From NCBI GenBank assembly GCA_029856145.1, contig JAHQWK010000001.1, positions 401,731-465,730 of the forward strand: a stretch of 64,000 nt of DNA, in the 5' to 3' direction. Positions 28,135 through 36,476 of this stretch are shown here, one piece after another. Origin of the DNA: Promethearchaeia archaeon. GTDB taxonomy: Archaea > Asgardarchaeota > Lokiarchaeia > Sigyniarchaeales > SOKP01. A model generated the notes under the pieces. It was not told the DNA's origin and ran no database searches. It worked only from the letters and a program-made list of their open reading frames with translations. Made by a program: the position numbers and the translations under genes. Position 1 is the first letter of the stretch, and each line of letters opens with the position of its first letter.

Positions 28135-28290
28135 TTTACGCCTTTTAATGAAATTAATACTTTTAAATTAAATAAAAATTAATTAATATTAGGTTTATTA
28201 ATATTATAAATTAAAATTTAACTGCCTTAATACTAAGGTTTAATTCCTCCATTTACCTATCGAATAGAAACCCCAAAAATTGCAATAATA

Positions 28291-28827
28291 TTGATTAGAT
28301 TGACACAATACGATTATACATTTAAGGTATTAATGTTGGGAGATGCATCAGTGGGGAAAACATCTCTTACAATAAGATATATTTCGGGGTTTTTCCAGGA
28401 AGACTTGAAATTAACAATTGGAGTAGATTTCTATTCCAAAACAACATCTTTCAAAGATAAAAAAGTAAAACTACAGATATGGGATTTCGGAGGAGAAGAA
28501 AGATTTCGATTCTTGCTCTCCCAGTATTGTAAAGGTGCCAATGGAGCTTTTTTCTTATATGATATTACTAATCAAACATCATTAGATCACTTACCTGATT
28601 GGACACAGGTAATAAGAGAACATGCGGGGGATATTCCTATAATGTTGATTGGCTCAAAAGTGGATTTGAATGAATTTCGAGCAGTCCTTCGCGATGATGG
28701 AATATTAGCCGCAAAAAAATACAATCTTGCTTCTTTTGTAGAACTTTCTTCTAAAACAGGAGAAAATGTAGGAAAGGCTTTCAATGTAATAACAGAAATT
28801 CTTTTTGAAAAGTTCTCAAGCGATTAA
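28291..28827 (+). CDS. Ras/Rab-like small GTPase
   Basis: Eukaryotic-signature small GTPase, 178 residues. G1 is GDASVGKTS (residues 17-25), switch I LTIGVDFYSKTTSF, G3 WDFGGEERFRFLL with Gly in place of the second-position Thr of Ras, G4 GSKVDL instead of NKxD, and G5 SSKTG. It ends EKFSSD without a prenylatable Cys, so membrane attachment would need another mechanism. Start uncertain: TTG 28291 or 28300; no clear Shine-Dalgarno. Confidence 0.88.
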   Translation: MIRLTQYDYTFKVLMLGDASVGKTSLTIRYISGFFQEDLKLTIGVDFYSKTTSFKDKKVKLQIWDFGGEERFRFLLSQYCKGANGAFFLYDITNQTSLDHLPDWTQVIREHAGDIPIMLIGSKVDLNEFRAVLRDDGILAAKKYNLASFVELSSKTGENVGKAFNVITEILFEKFSSD

Positions 28828-28936
28828 TAAAACATTTATTCTTTATTTCTATTTAAATTCTTATTTATTAAATAATAAACACATGTTTAAAATGGCTAAG
28901 TTCATTAAATAAAAATAAAAAAATTAGGTAATACAT

Positions 28937-29470
28937 ATGGGAAACTCTAACGAAGAAGAACCTCCAAGACCTAAAGGATTGAATTTAAACACCAAGGCAC
29001 CATTGATTGATACTATAGATATTTACGAAAATCCTATAAATCTAATCGATCTTCTCAAGACCTATGATGGAGTTTTGATTGACTTTTTCCGAGGAAATTG
29101 GTGAAGCCATTGTAAAAAACACTTGAAGTTGCTGACTGAACATATCTCTGAATTTGAAATTAGAAGTATTAAATTAATATCTATTGCTAGCGATAGTGTA
29201 AGGCTTTTGAGGAAATTTAAAGAAGAAAATAAATTTGATGTTGATATGATTTCTGATAGAGGTGCTAAGATAGCGAAACAATACGATGTTTACTGGTTTG
29301 CCCCTGGTGGAGGAAAAAACTATAAAATAAAACAAGCTGTACCAAGTAAATTCTTAATCGATAAAAATGGCAAGATTATTTGGAAATATATAGGAAAAGA
29401 TAAGACAGATAGACCTTCAATTGAAATGATGACCAGTATAATTGATAAATACATCAAAAATCCCAATTAA
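28937..29470 (+). CDS. Selenocysteine-containing peroxiredoxin-like protein (UGA at 29102-29104)
   Basis: Peroxiredoxin-like (AhpC/TSA, PRXL2/SelU-like) thiol oxidoreductase of 177 residues, read through an in-frame UGA. The ATG at 28937 has an AGGTAAT Shine-Dalgarno. The sequence before the UGA (GVLIDFFRGNW) and after it (SHCKKHLKLLTEH) join into the active-site motif GNW-U-SHC, where relatives have GNWCPYC. U56 is thus the catalytic residue and Cys59 the resolving partner. Downstream, SIASDSVRLLRKFKEE, VDMISDRGAKIAKQYDV and AVPSKFLIDKNGKIIWKYIG are normal for the family. A strong SECIS candidate begins at the stop codon. Reading the UGA as stop would leave a 55-residue fragment and a headless domain, both well conserved. 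Confidence 0.88.
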
Positions 29471-29533
29471 GAATGATTTGAGTGTGAAAAAATGAGACAC
29501 TCATGGACAACCTCGTGAGGGTTTTGGGATTTT
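29457..29533 (+). promoter_or_regulatory. Predicted SECIS element in the 3' region of the selenoprotein gene
   Basis: Base helix: AAAATCCCAA (29457-29466) pairs perfectly with TTGGGATTTT (29524-29533), spanning the TAA stop. Upper helix: TGAGTGT (29479-29485) pairs with ACACTCA (29497-29503), closing an 11-nt loop that begins GAAAAAA. Just below, ATGA (29473-29476) faces GGA (29505-29507) so that G29475-A29507 and A29476-G29506 form tandem G-A pairs, the core of eukaryotic SECIS elements, about nine positions below the A-rich apical loop. A T-rich run after 29540 may end the transcript. Fold done by hand. Confidence 0.75.
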
Positions 29534-29557
29534 ATCTCTTTATTTTTTTATACGATA

Positions 29558-29737
29558 CTAATTAAATCTTACATATTTAATGTGTTGTTTAATTAAGCTA
29601 TTGTACCGAAATCCTGTTTCATATTTATAACCACACTTAGAACAATGGTGTTGGGTGCATTCTAAACAGTTTTCCCGATGTATAATATTATCATTCATAA
29701 GATCTCCACACTTTTCACATTTCATACTTGATAACAT
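29558..29737 (-). CDS. Small zinc-ribbon protein, 59 residues
   Basis: Short frame on the minus strand with ATG at 29737 and TAG at 29558. The protein reads MLSSMKCEKCGDLMND, then HRENCLECTQHHCSKCGYK and a basic tail. Seven Cys in CxxC pairs plus His make one or two zinc-binding sites. Coding is supported by the pattern of Cys, not by homology. It converges on the selenoprotein gene and its end lies 25 bp from the SECIS helix. A Met at the fifth codon is an equally good start. Confidence 0.6.
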   Translation of the reverse strand: MLSSMKCEKCGDLMNDNIIHRENCLECTQHHCSKCGYKYETGFRYNSLIKQHIKYVRFN

Positions 29738-29852
29738 AATTTAAAATTACACTTTAAAACCTATTTAAAACAAATAAGTAGGACGATTTAGTAAAAAAAT
29801 TAGTCAAGACACTATACGTTTAGAATAAAAATATGTTAAAAAAAAAATTATA

Positions 29853-30530
29853 CTATATTTTTTTCCGTAGTTTCTCTGTATAATTATTTGAATAATTCTT
29901 AATTTCAATAGGAAACTTCTCTGGGTTTAAATAATTTTGAACCTTCTGAAATAAGTCATCAAGTGAGGCATGAGAACCCTTATCTTTAACCATCCATGCT
30001 GTCATTGTATTTAGGTCAGTTTTACCATCCCATTCTATAGTGTGTATCTCCTCTTTACTATGAATGCCTTTTTTGTATATTGCTTTCACTAGTTTTTCAT
30101 CAAATAATGTATCACACGAAATCCATTTATCATTTAAATAACATTCAACCCAAGGATGAAATGTTATAATATCTGGAAGGCCATTATAAGCCCCTGTTGC
30201 AATAACACCTTTAAGACATTCTTTTTTTAAATGAGCAAGATGATATCTAGCAGGAATTCCTAATGCTCGTAATAGTGCAATGTGCAAATTAGCTTTAGTT
30301 ACGCAAAAACCATACCTTTTCTTGAGAGTTTCAGATGCTTTAACAATATAATCCAACATGAAGGGTATTTCATCTCTTACAAAGTAAAATACTTTTAATG
30401 CTTTATCTTTATCCGTTTCACATCCCTTTGTGAGTTCATGTGCCATATCTATTATTGTTTGATGTTCATAATCGCAAAAATATGTTGGGTGCAAGTATTT
30501 ACTCATCTCTTCCATAGATTTTACTACCAT
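29853..30530 (-). CDS. Transglutaminase-like cysteine protease family protein
   Basis: 225 residues with a transglutaminase-like (TGc) core. The catalytic triad is visible as Cys in KKRYGFCVTKANLHIALLRA, His in ITFHPWVECYLNDKW and Asp in WISCDTLFDE. DKALKVFYFVRDEIPFM is the typical lead-in helix. No signal peptide or membrane segment, so the enzyme is likely cytosolic with protease or amidase activity on an unknown substrate. Lone gene between a zinc-ribbon ORF and a membrane protein. Confidence 0.85.
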   Translation of the reverse strand: MVVKSMEEMSKYLHPTYFCDYEHQTIIDMAHELTKGCETDKDKALKVFYFVRDEIPFMLDYIVKASETLKKRYGFCVTKANLHIALLRALGIPARYHLAHLKKECLKGVIATGAYNGLPDIITFHPWVECYLNDKWISCDTLFDEKLVKAIYKKGIHSKEEIHTIEWDGKTDLNTMTAWMVKDKGSHASLDDLFQKVQNYLNPEKFPIEIKNYSNNYTEKLRKKI

Positions 30531-30662
30531 TTGAATTTCAACCTTAATTTTTTTTATTTGAATTTAAAAATTTCAAATTTCAAATTATTTTCAACATATA
30601 AATAATTTATGTCGGATAAAATGCTTCTTAAAATGAAGAAATAAAGAAAATAGTTATACTAT

Positions 30663-31253
30663 TCAGCTCTTTCTTAATTTAAAAACTAATAAGATAATCA
30701 ACGCTGATACAAAATAACCTATTGCTGCGAATAAGAAACTGAATTTAATCAGCGCGCATACTGATGCGGTTAATGGGTTAATAATTGAAATGGAAGTAGG
30801 ATCGCTAAGCATTATAAGTAGGTTAATATTCTCAATTATATCAAAAATTCCAGTTAGAAAAGGTGTTAAAGTAAAATAAAGACCAATAGTTTGCATTGTA
30901 CTCTCTGATCTCCTTAGCACCATTAATATTAATCCAAGAGCTAAAGAAACATATCCAACAATATATAAGAAATCCCAATATATCGCTAACATTTGTTTAT
31001 TTATTCCAACAACACCCCATACGGAAAGAATTAATTCTGCTCTTTCAGGAGTCCACGAAAATTCATAATCTAAAATTCCATAAGTTGGTACTGCAGCTTC
31101 AATTGGCATGAAAATTAGCAGATATACAAGAAGAACTATGATTAACCCGCATATTGTTATAATAATTACAAGTTTCTCTTTAGGAGATTCTTTAAATCTT
31201 TCTAAAAACATTTTCAATTTATTAAAAATTAATTTGTAAACATAATTTGTCAA
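30663..31253 (-). CDS. Membrane protein of unknown function (about five TM segments)
   Basis: 196 residues; a second Met at residue 15 may be the start. After a basic N-terminus (RFKESPKEK) come hydrophobic segments at about 28-50, 90-112, 120-140 and 160-192. The loop between TM1 and TM2 contains a predicted external stretch (GILDYEFSWTPERAELIL). No motif of a known enzyme or transporter recognised. It lies upstream of the transglutaminase-like gene on the same strand with about 130 bp between, so co-transcription is possible but unproven. Confidence 0.6.
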   Translation of the reverse strand: MTNYVYKLIFNKLKMFLERFKESPKEKLVIIITICGLIIVLLVYLLIFMPIEAAVPTYGILDYEFSWTPERAELILSVWGVVGINKQMLAIYWDFLYIVGYVSLALGLILMVLRRSESTMQTIGLYFTLTPFLTGIFDIIENINLLIMLSDPTSISIINPLTASVCALIKFSFLFAAIGYFVSALIILLVFKLRKS

Positions 31254-31365
31254 ACTTTTATTTAAAATTAAAGAAAAGATTCTACGTTAAATAAAATTAG
31301 AAAAAAAAAAATAAAAGGTAGCTAGAAATATTTAAATCGCAAAAATTTAAATCATTATTAATGAT

Positions 31366-31572
31366 TTATACTAATCCAATAGCGATTTTCATATCTGCAG
31401 CAGTAACTTTCTTTCTACCGGAGTGTTTGGCAATATCAAGCGCGCAACCAGTTAAAGTCTTAGCATATTCTTCTAAATAATCCATTAATTTGTCAACTGC
31501 GGCTCGACTTACGATTTCCGCTCCAGCTTTTTTCATTAGAGCCCGTAATGGACTCCATGCAAATGCAGCCAT
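31366..31572 (-). CDS. Archaeal histone
   Basis: 68-residue single histone fold of the HMf type: AFAWSPLRALMKKAGAEIVSR (helix 1 and loop), AAVDKLMDYLEEYAKTLTGCAL (helix 2) and HSGRKKVTAADMKIAIG (loop 2 and helix 3, with the RKKVTAAD signature). It wraps DNA as dimers or longer hypernucleosomes. No N-terminal tail. A strong Shine-Dalgarno (GGAGG on the minus strand, 31582-31586) precedes the ATG, as expected for an abundant protein. It is monocistronic next to the longest gene-free stretch of the window. Confidence 0.95.
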   Translation of the reverse strand: MAAFAWSPLRALMKKAGAEIVSRAAVDKLMDYLEEYAKTLTGCALDIAKHSGRKKVTAADMKIAIGLV

Positions 31573-32232
31573 TTTATTATTCCTCCACTAATATATATTT
31601 ATTTTTTAATTTTTGAGTTTTTAATACTGATGTATTTAAATTTTAATTAGTATTTCTTATATTTAAATGTGTTGGTTGATCATCATTAATCCGATACATT
31701 TGATCAATCAAATACGGTCGACAAAAAAAAATGATGAAAAAAACTTATAAATTTTTTAATACTGAATTCAATTAATAGGAATGGATCAATTTTTGGTTTC
31801 AGATAATACAATTATATGATCTATCTCTTAAACTTTGTTATATTTTGGTGAAATGTATTAGCCAATCTAGCATATATATTAAAGAAAATAAAAGATTGAA
31901 TAATAAGTTGTTGAGATATTTTATATTATAACAATTTTGAAACCATAATTATAACTTTTCCAAATTTCAAACCTGAAATAAGAATAAGGTAAATGGTGTA
32001 ATTACATCTTTTCTTGCAATATCCTTTTTTATACAAAAATCTTTAATTAAAATTTTACCCTAAGTAAATTGGTTATATAGATTCTAGATTTTAAAATATA
32101 TTCTCCTTTTCCTCGATTGACTTTTTTGTCACTGATAAGTAAAATTGAAAATTTCTAGATTTTTATATTATCCCCAATTTGAATTTGCTGAAAAGAAAGC
32201 TTTTACTCATAGTTTTACTCATTGAAGAAAAC

Positions 32233-32240
32233 ATTTATAA
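32233..32240 (+). promoter_or_regulatory. TATA box candidate in the gene-free region
   Basis: ATTTATAA at 32233-32240 preceded by the purine-rich GAAGAAAAC, which looks like a BRE. Start of transcription would be expected near 32262-32268, where no protein-coding gene follows, but a terminator-like hairpin lies about 70-100 nt further on. Confidence 0.35.
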
Positions 32241-32261
32241 GTAAAACACGTCCCAATACTA

Positions 32262-32365
32262 AACTTAGAATAGGGTCATTTATAGAAAAAAAATAAAGGA
32301 TTTAAAATCCAAAGTTAGGCAGGAAAAAATATTTCTCCAATATTTTTTATTGGAGAATTTTTTTT
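32262..32365 (+). ncRNA. Candidate small non-coding RNA
   Basis: Segment of about 100 nt between a TATA-like element (32233) and a perfect hairpin with T8 (32333-32365). It contains less AT-skewed words (AGAATAGGGTCA, GTTAGGCAGG) and a short self-complementary GGATTTAAAATCC. No similarity to SRP RNA, RNase P, tRNA or C/D box RNA was recognised. Evidence is only promoter plus terminator spacing. Confidence 0.3.
32333..32365 (+). terminator. Perfect 10-bp hairpin followed by eight T
   Basis: TTCTCCAATA (32333-32342) pairs with TATTGGAGAA (32348-32357) around a 5-nt T loop, then T8 at 32358-32365. It looks like an intrinsic-type terminator on the plus strand although no protein gene precedes it within 700 bp on that strand. 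Confidence 0.5.
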
Positions 32366-32627
32366 CTTCTTCTTTTTAAAAGGTTATTGATTAATATCTT
32401 TCTTTTGATTTTAAAGTTAATTTTCTTAGTTCCACCTGAGTAGAAAAGACAAATTACTTAAATGAGAGTTTCATTAGAAGTTTTTAAATTTTTGAAAATA
32501 GTGAGAAACTTATCAAATTTTTTACTTAAATACTTTTCTTGCTAAAGGTGTTTTTAATTAAATTTTTACTCTCTAAAAATCACATAAGAGTAATTTATAA
32601 TCAATAACTTATACTGCATTATCATCA

Positions 32628-32789
32628 ATGCGTAAGAATTTAATTTTTTGGTTCATTTTTAGTCTAAATTTTAACCAAAAGGTTCTTCCATTTTCACTCT
32701 CAATGACTTTGATACTGATAGGAGTTAAAGCTATAATAATAACTAAAATGATCCTATATATAAATGCAGAATTTGAATTGTTAAGTTAA
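32628..32789 (+). CDS. Possible 53-residue hydrophobic small protein
   Basis: Frame from ATG 32628 to TAA 32789 encoding MRKNLIFWFIFSLNF, a polar stretch, then LSMTLILIGVKAIIITKMI. Two hydrophobic segments. No Shine-Dalgarno; a TATA-like TTTATAATC lies about 30 bp upstream. In DNA this AT-rich such frames occur by chance, so support is weak. Confidence 0.2.
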   Translation: MRKNLIFWFIFSLNFNQKVLPFSLSMTLILIGVKAIIITKMILYINAEFELLS

Positions 32790-32861
32790 AATTAATGACA
32801 AATTATAACTTTATATTTTTATTATATTAGATAAATTATATGAGAGAAGAGTATTAAAAAA

Positions 32862-33932
32862 ATGAGTGAAATCAAATCAAAACTTTTAGTTGTTTCCGAT
32901 ATTCATTTAGGTTCTTTGGACAGTGAAATAGACCTCTTTACTCAATTTTTGAGAGATATAATTAAAGGAGAATTTGGGAATGAGTTACAAGTTTTAATAT
33001 TATTGGGTGATTTTATTGATTTATGCACTGATCTTCCTGAAACTCTTTTAAAAAGGGAAAAGGTTCAAGAAATTTTTACACTTTTACTTGAGATTAAGAA
33101 AAAAATGAATCTCATTTATGTACTTGGAAATCATGAAATTCCTATTACTGGAGATTATGATAAAAAGTTTAATCGCAGAAAAGAAAAGTTTTTAGCCAAA
33201 TTTAGGAATAGCAATTTCAATGATTTGTTTAATGAGGAAATATTCTGTCAATACGTAATATTAAAAAAGTGGAACAATAATGATATGCTTTTGATGTATA
33301 CTTCACGAGATCAAATTGAGAACAACCCTATTAATAAAGTAAAAATAGAGGGACTTGATTTAGATGAAGATTATAGGTGTTTTATGCTGCATGGATACCA
33401 ATGTGATAGTGAGATATATCGATTTTTTGTAGGACAAATATGGAAATCATTAATCTCTAATAATAAGTTTGAAGTCAAAGAGACTTATGATTATTTCTGG
33501 AATGAAGTAATAAAGAATGGCAGAAAAATTAAACCTATCACATTTGAAAACATGAAATATGAATTAGCCAAGTTAAAAAATGTATCTTTAGAATTCTTAG
33601 AAACACTTTTTTCAGAGTTAAGTATTTTAGAATTTAATTTAATTAAAGCAAATATGCGAATAATGAAAAAATGGCAACGTGCAAGTAAATCTGATTATTA
33701 TTTTGATGAAATAAAAGCATTTTTTGAGGATAAAGACTATAATTTTTCAAAAATAAATCATATTATATATGGTCATTCTCATCACAGTGGAATGGCTTAT
33801 GGAAATATAAACAATCAGAGAGTAGAAATAATAAATGATGGTGCTTGGCAACATGTGCAACCCTCTTATGTTGAAATTCTCTCAAAAGGAAAGTTAAATT
33901 TAAGATCTTTTTCAAATATTCTCAAATCTTAA
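32862..33932 (+). CDS. Calcineurin-like metallophosphoesterase
   Basis: 356-residue dinuclear metal phosphoesterase. Metal-binding motifs appear in order: VVSDIHLGSLDSE (Asp, His), LLGDFIDLC (GDxxD), YVLGNHEIPI (GNHE), MLHGYQCDS (His) and IIYGHSHHSG (GHxH). The insertion between about residues 180 and 285 is helical. Similar folds act on nucleotides, phosphoproteins or UDP-diacylglucosamine; the substrate here is unknown. It precedes a small GTPase by 130 bp on the same strand. Confidence 0.88.
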   Translation: MSEIKSKLLVVSDIHLGSLDSEIDLFTQFLRDIIKGEFGNELQVLILLGDFIDLCTDLPETLLKREKVQEIFTLLLEIKKKMNLIYVLGNHEIPITGDYDKKFNRRKEKFLAKFRNSNFNDLFNEEIFCQYVILKKWNNNDMLLMYTSRDQIENNPINKVKIEGLDLDEDYRCFMLHGYQCDSEIYRFFVGQIWKSLISNNKFEVKETYDYFWNEVIKNGRKIKPITFENMKYELAKLKNVSLEFLETLFSELSILEFNLIKANMRIMKKWQRASKSDYYFDEIKAFFEDKDYNFSKINHIIYGHSHHSGMAYGNINNQRVEIINDGAWQHVQPSYVEILSKGKLNLRSFSNILKS

Positions 33933-34061
33933 AGAAGAATAGAATTTGTATACTTTTCAACACTAATTTATTTTTATATGTTCAAAACCTATAAATCCCA
34001 GCTTTTATTTTTAATTATTAAGTTTAGTTTTTTTTTTAAGTATAATAAAACTTTTAACCTT

Positions 34062-34670
34062 ATGTTTGAGCGTATATATACTCCTTCTGAGATGAACAGC
34101 AAAGAAAAACCAGTTTATATTTTTAAAATCACAATTTTGGGACAGGAACGTGTAGGGAAAACGTGTATTGCTAGGCGATTATGTTTTGATACATTTGATG
34201 TGAATACAAAAGAAACGTTAGGAATCGAATTCTATACAAAAGATCTTCCTATTATTGTTAATGGTGAAGAATCATTCGTGCGACTTAGTATATGGGATTT
34301 TGGTGGACGAGAACAATTCAAAAAGTTATTTCCATATTATATTAATGGCGCTAATGGAATTTTTATGGTTTTTGATTTAATAGATCTTCAAACTTTATTA
34401 AGATTAGACTGGTGGTATGAGAGATTAACAGATTATAGTCACGCCCATACTCCTAGAGTGTGCATTGGAGCAAAGAACGATCTAGTTAAAACTGCAAATG
34501 AGAAATCTAAAGTAGACGATCTCGTCATTAAGAGATTTATGGAAAGACATGAAGAAAATGATTTTTATAAAACTTCTTCGAAAGAAAATTATAATATTGA
34601 ATTGGTTTTTAAAGAACTTGTAATTAAGATATTAGAGAAAAATAAACTGGATTTTGATCGATTATCATAA
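34062..34670 (+). CDS. Ras-like small GTPase with N-terminal extension
   Basis: About 202 residues from ATG 34062; ATG 34092 (ten residues shorter) is also possible. An in-frame Met at 33978 would add an implausible hydrophobic, Phe-rich leader. G1 GQERVGKTC (residues 27-35), switch I KETLGIEFYTK, G3 WDFGGREQFKKLF, G4 GAKNDL and G5-like TSSKEN. As in the GTPase at 28291, the DxxG motif is DFGG and G4 is non-canonical. No C-terminal Cys for lipid attachment. Confidence 0.86.
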   Translation: MFERIYTPSEMNSKEKPVYIFKITILGQERVGKTCIARRLCFDTFDVNTKETLGIEFYTKDLPIIVNGEESFVRLSIWDFGGREQFKKLFPYYINGANGIFMVFDLIDLQTLLRLDWWYERLTDYSHAHTPRVCIGAKNDLVKTANEKSKVDDLVIKRFMERHEENDFYKTSSKENYNIELVFKELVIKILEKNKLDFDRLS

Positions 34671-34743
34671 AAAAGTAATCAAATCCTATTTCTTAGGGTT
34701 AAAATTTGCCGTTTGAGCAATATTATAAATAGTTATTTCTAAC

Positions 34744-35709
34744 TCATATTAGGATAATTACTACTCCCAAAATAGTTAATATAACCCCAATAAAGCCAAA
34801 CCTAGAAATACTCTCCTTATTTACAAGATAAGTTAAAGGAAGAGCAAATAATGGGCTTGTAGTTGCTATTAATGAAACTACATTTGCTCCTGCTAGATGT
34901 ACGGATTCAGTATATAAATATGCTCCCAATGAAGTTCCTATTATTGAGCCAATTAATAAAAACATCCATGAGCGTACTGATTTCTTCTGATAAGATGTAT
35001 TATTATTTTTTTTTAACGAATAATTTTCTCTTAATACCATTGAACCCAAAATTATTAAGGCAAATGGAAACCTAATAAGATTCCCTATAACAGAGCTTAG
35101 TTCTTCAATAAGTATAATTTGATCTATCTGGAGTATTGCAAATTCAATTAATACAGCACCAATAGCCCACCCGATAGATGCTGTAAAACAAAATCCTATT
35201 GCTTTTTTATAATTTTTTTTAAAAATTTCGTGTATTGATTGATCCATAATATGGTTCTTCTTCTGTTTTGCATTCTCAGAGGTGTTTTTTGATTTTCCAA
35301 TAATAATTACTCCAACACCAATCAAGATCAGAGATAAAACCAAATTTAGCTTAAATGCTTGATTCAAAAAGATTAGAGATAATATGAAAGTAAAAAGGGG
35401 AAATGTCATCGAAATAGCAAGAGCTATCGTAGTTCCTAATTCTTTTTGAGCAGTAAAATAAGCAGTATCCCCAATCACTTGACCAAACACAAAACTTAGA
35501 ATTAATAACAACCATAATTCCCAGGGTATTATGAAGATAAGATTTAATTGATTTAAGAATAAAACAATCAAAATGAATGATAGAGTACCTATTGCTGTTC
35601 GAAAAAAATTTATAAAAGTTGGACTTACTTCATTTTCAGTCTTACGAAAAATAACATTAGACACTACAAATGTTAGTACTGCTGAAATTGCGATAAATTC
35701 TCCTAACAT
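34744..35709 (-). CDS. EamA/DMT family transporter
   Basis: 321 residues with ten hydrophobic segments arranged as two five-helix repeats, the EamA (drug/metabolite transporter) plan. The first repeat contains NFFRTAIGTLSFILIV and GDTAYFTAQKELGTTIALAI, the second GSIIGTSLGAYLYTESV and the end SRFGFIGVILTILGVVIILI. A charged loop (about 150-175) joins the repeats. Substrate unknown; relatives export amino acids or nucleotides. Stands alone. Confidence 0.85.
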   Translation of the reverse strand: MLGEFIAISAVLTFVVSNVIFRKTENEVSPTFINFFRTAIGTLSFILIVLFLNQLNLIFIIPWELWLLLILSFVFGQVIGDTAYFTAQKELGTTIALAISMTFPLFTFILSLIFLNQAFKLNLVLSLILIGVGVIIIGKSKNTSENAKQKKNHIMDQSIHEIFKKNYKKAIGFCFTASIGWAIGAVLIEFAILQIDQIILIEELSSVIGNLIRFPFALIILGSMVLRENYSLKKNNNTSYQKKSVRSWMFLLIGSIIGTSLGAYLYTESVHLAGANVVSLIATTSPLFALPLTYLVNKESISRFGFIGVILTILGVVIILI

Positions 35710-35750
35710 TGATTATGCAAATTAAAGAATACATAAATTGTTTTGTATTG

Positions 35751-36359
35751 TTATTCTTCTTTACCCATTTTATCTTCAATCGTTAAAGTTAAATCTGTAT
35801 TACAATTATAGCAAATTTTTGGGAAAGACTCGAACTCTACTCCACATTTTGGGCAAGTTATTTTACCTGCACTTGCAATATCATGTAAATCTTCCATTCG
35901 TTGCTCAATTTTTGATCTTAAGATTTTTTTAATAATAAAGGAGAGGCCAATTGAAAGAATAATTATTTCAATTCCAAGCAGAATTGTATACATAAAATGA
36001 AATGGAAAATGAGAATTAAAATACACAGGTGAATGTTTGAATAAAAACACATAAAGAAAAAAATTTGGAAAGAAGAATGTTAGCAAATTCATTGAATAGG
36101 ATTTTTTAAAATCACGATAAATAAATATTGGAATTAATGACACTGATATCCAAATTAAATGAATAAAAAATAAACCAGGTAATATATCAAACAAAGTGTA
36201 GTTAGCAAAAAATTGTATTAGTACTTTTTGCTCGGGTGTTGTTTCTATATCAAAGCTAAGATTAATATGATAACCAAAATAAAATACAATTAAATTTAAT
36301 ATTAAGGTTTGAATTGAAAAGAGGACAAGTTTATTTCTAAAAACTTCAATAATTTTCAT
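35751..36359 (-). CDS. Membrane protein with C-terminal zinc ribbon
   Basis: 202 residues. Four hydrophobic segments (about 10-30, 60-80, 90-108, 118-142) are followed by a basic/acidic helix and a C-terminal cytoplasmic zinc ribbon CPKCGVEFESFPKICYNCN. This four-TM plus zinc-ribbon form is common among uncharacterised Asgard membrane proteins. No enzymatic motif seen. It starts about 120 bp from the 53-residue ORF on the same strand. Confidence 0.65.
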   Translation of the reverse strand: MKIIEVFRNKLVLFSIQTLILNLIVFYFGYHINLSFDIETTPEQKVLIQFFANYTLFDILPGLFFIHLIWISVSLIPIFIYRDFKKSYSMNLLTFFFPNFFLYVFLFKHSPVYFNSHFPFHFMYTILLGIEIIILSIGLSFIIKKILRSKIEQRMEDLHDIASAGKITCPKCGVEFESFPKICYNCNTDLTLTIEDKMGKEE

Positions 36360-36476
36360 TAATAATTATCTAAATATTTCAAAAAATTAAACTCTTCTAA
36401 ATAAATCCTGATTTTAAAATAGTTCTATTAAAAAAAAAAGAATAAAAAGTAAAAATTTTTTTTAAAGGATCTATTC

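Larger units (their letters stand above)
31573..32861. other. 1.3 kb AT-rich gene-free region
   Basis: The longest stretch without a solid gene in the window. The left end carries the histone leader and promoter (minus strand). Around 32.23-32.37 kb there is an archaeal TATA-like box followed by a ~100-nt segment ending in a perfect 10-bp hairpin and eight T, a candidate small RNA. A 53-codon hydrophobic frame is at 32628-32789. The rest contains only A/T homopolymers and short palindromes. No tRNA-like fold or protein remnant recognised. Confidence 0.5.

Noticed and set aside
29102..29104. UGA as true stop, making the peroxiredoxin a pseudogene
   Set aside because: Coding similarity is continuous on both sides, the UGA falls exactly at the catalytic residue and a SECIS-like fold follows.
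33978..34061. Hydrophobic leader on the second GTPase
   Set aside because: Phe/Leu-rich translation of an AT-rich promoter region; internal ATGs at 34062 and 34092 fit the family better.
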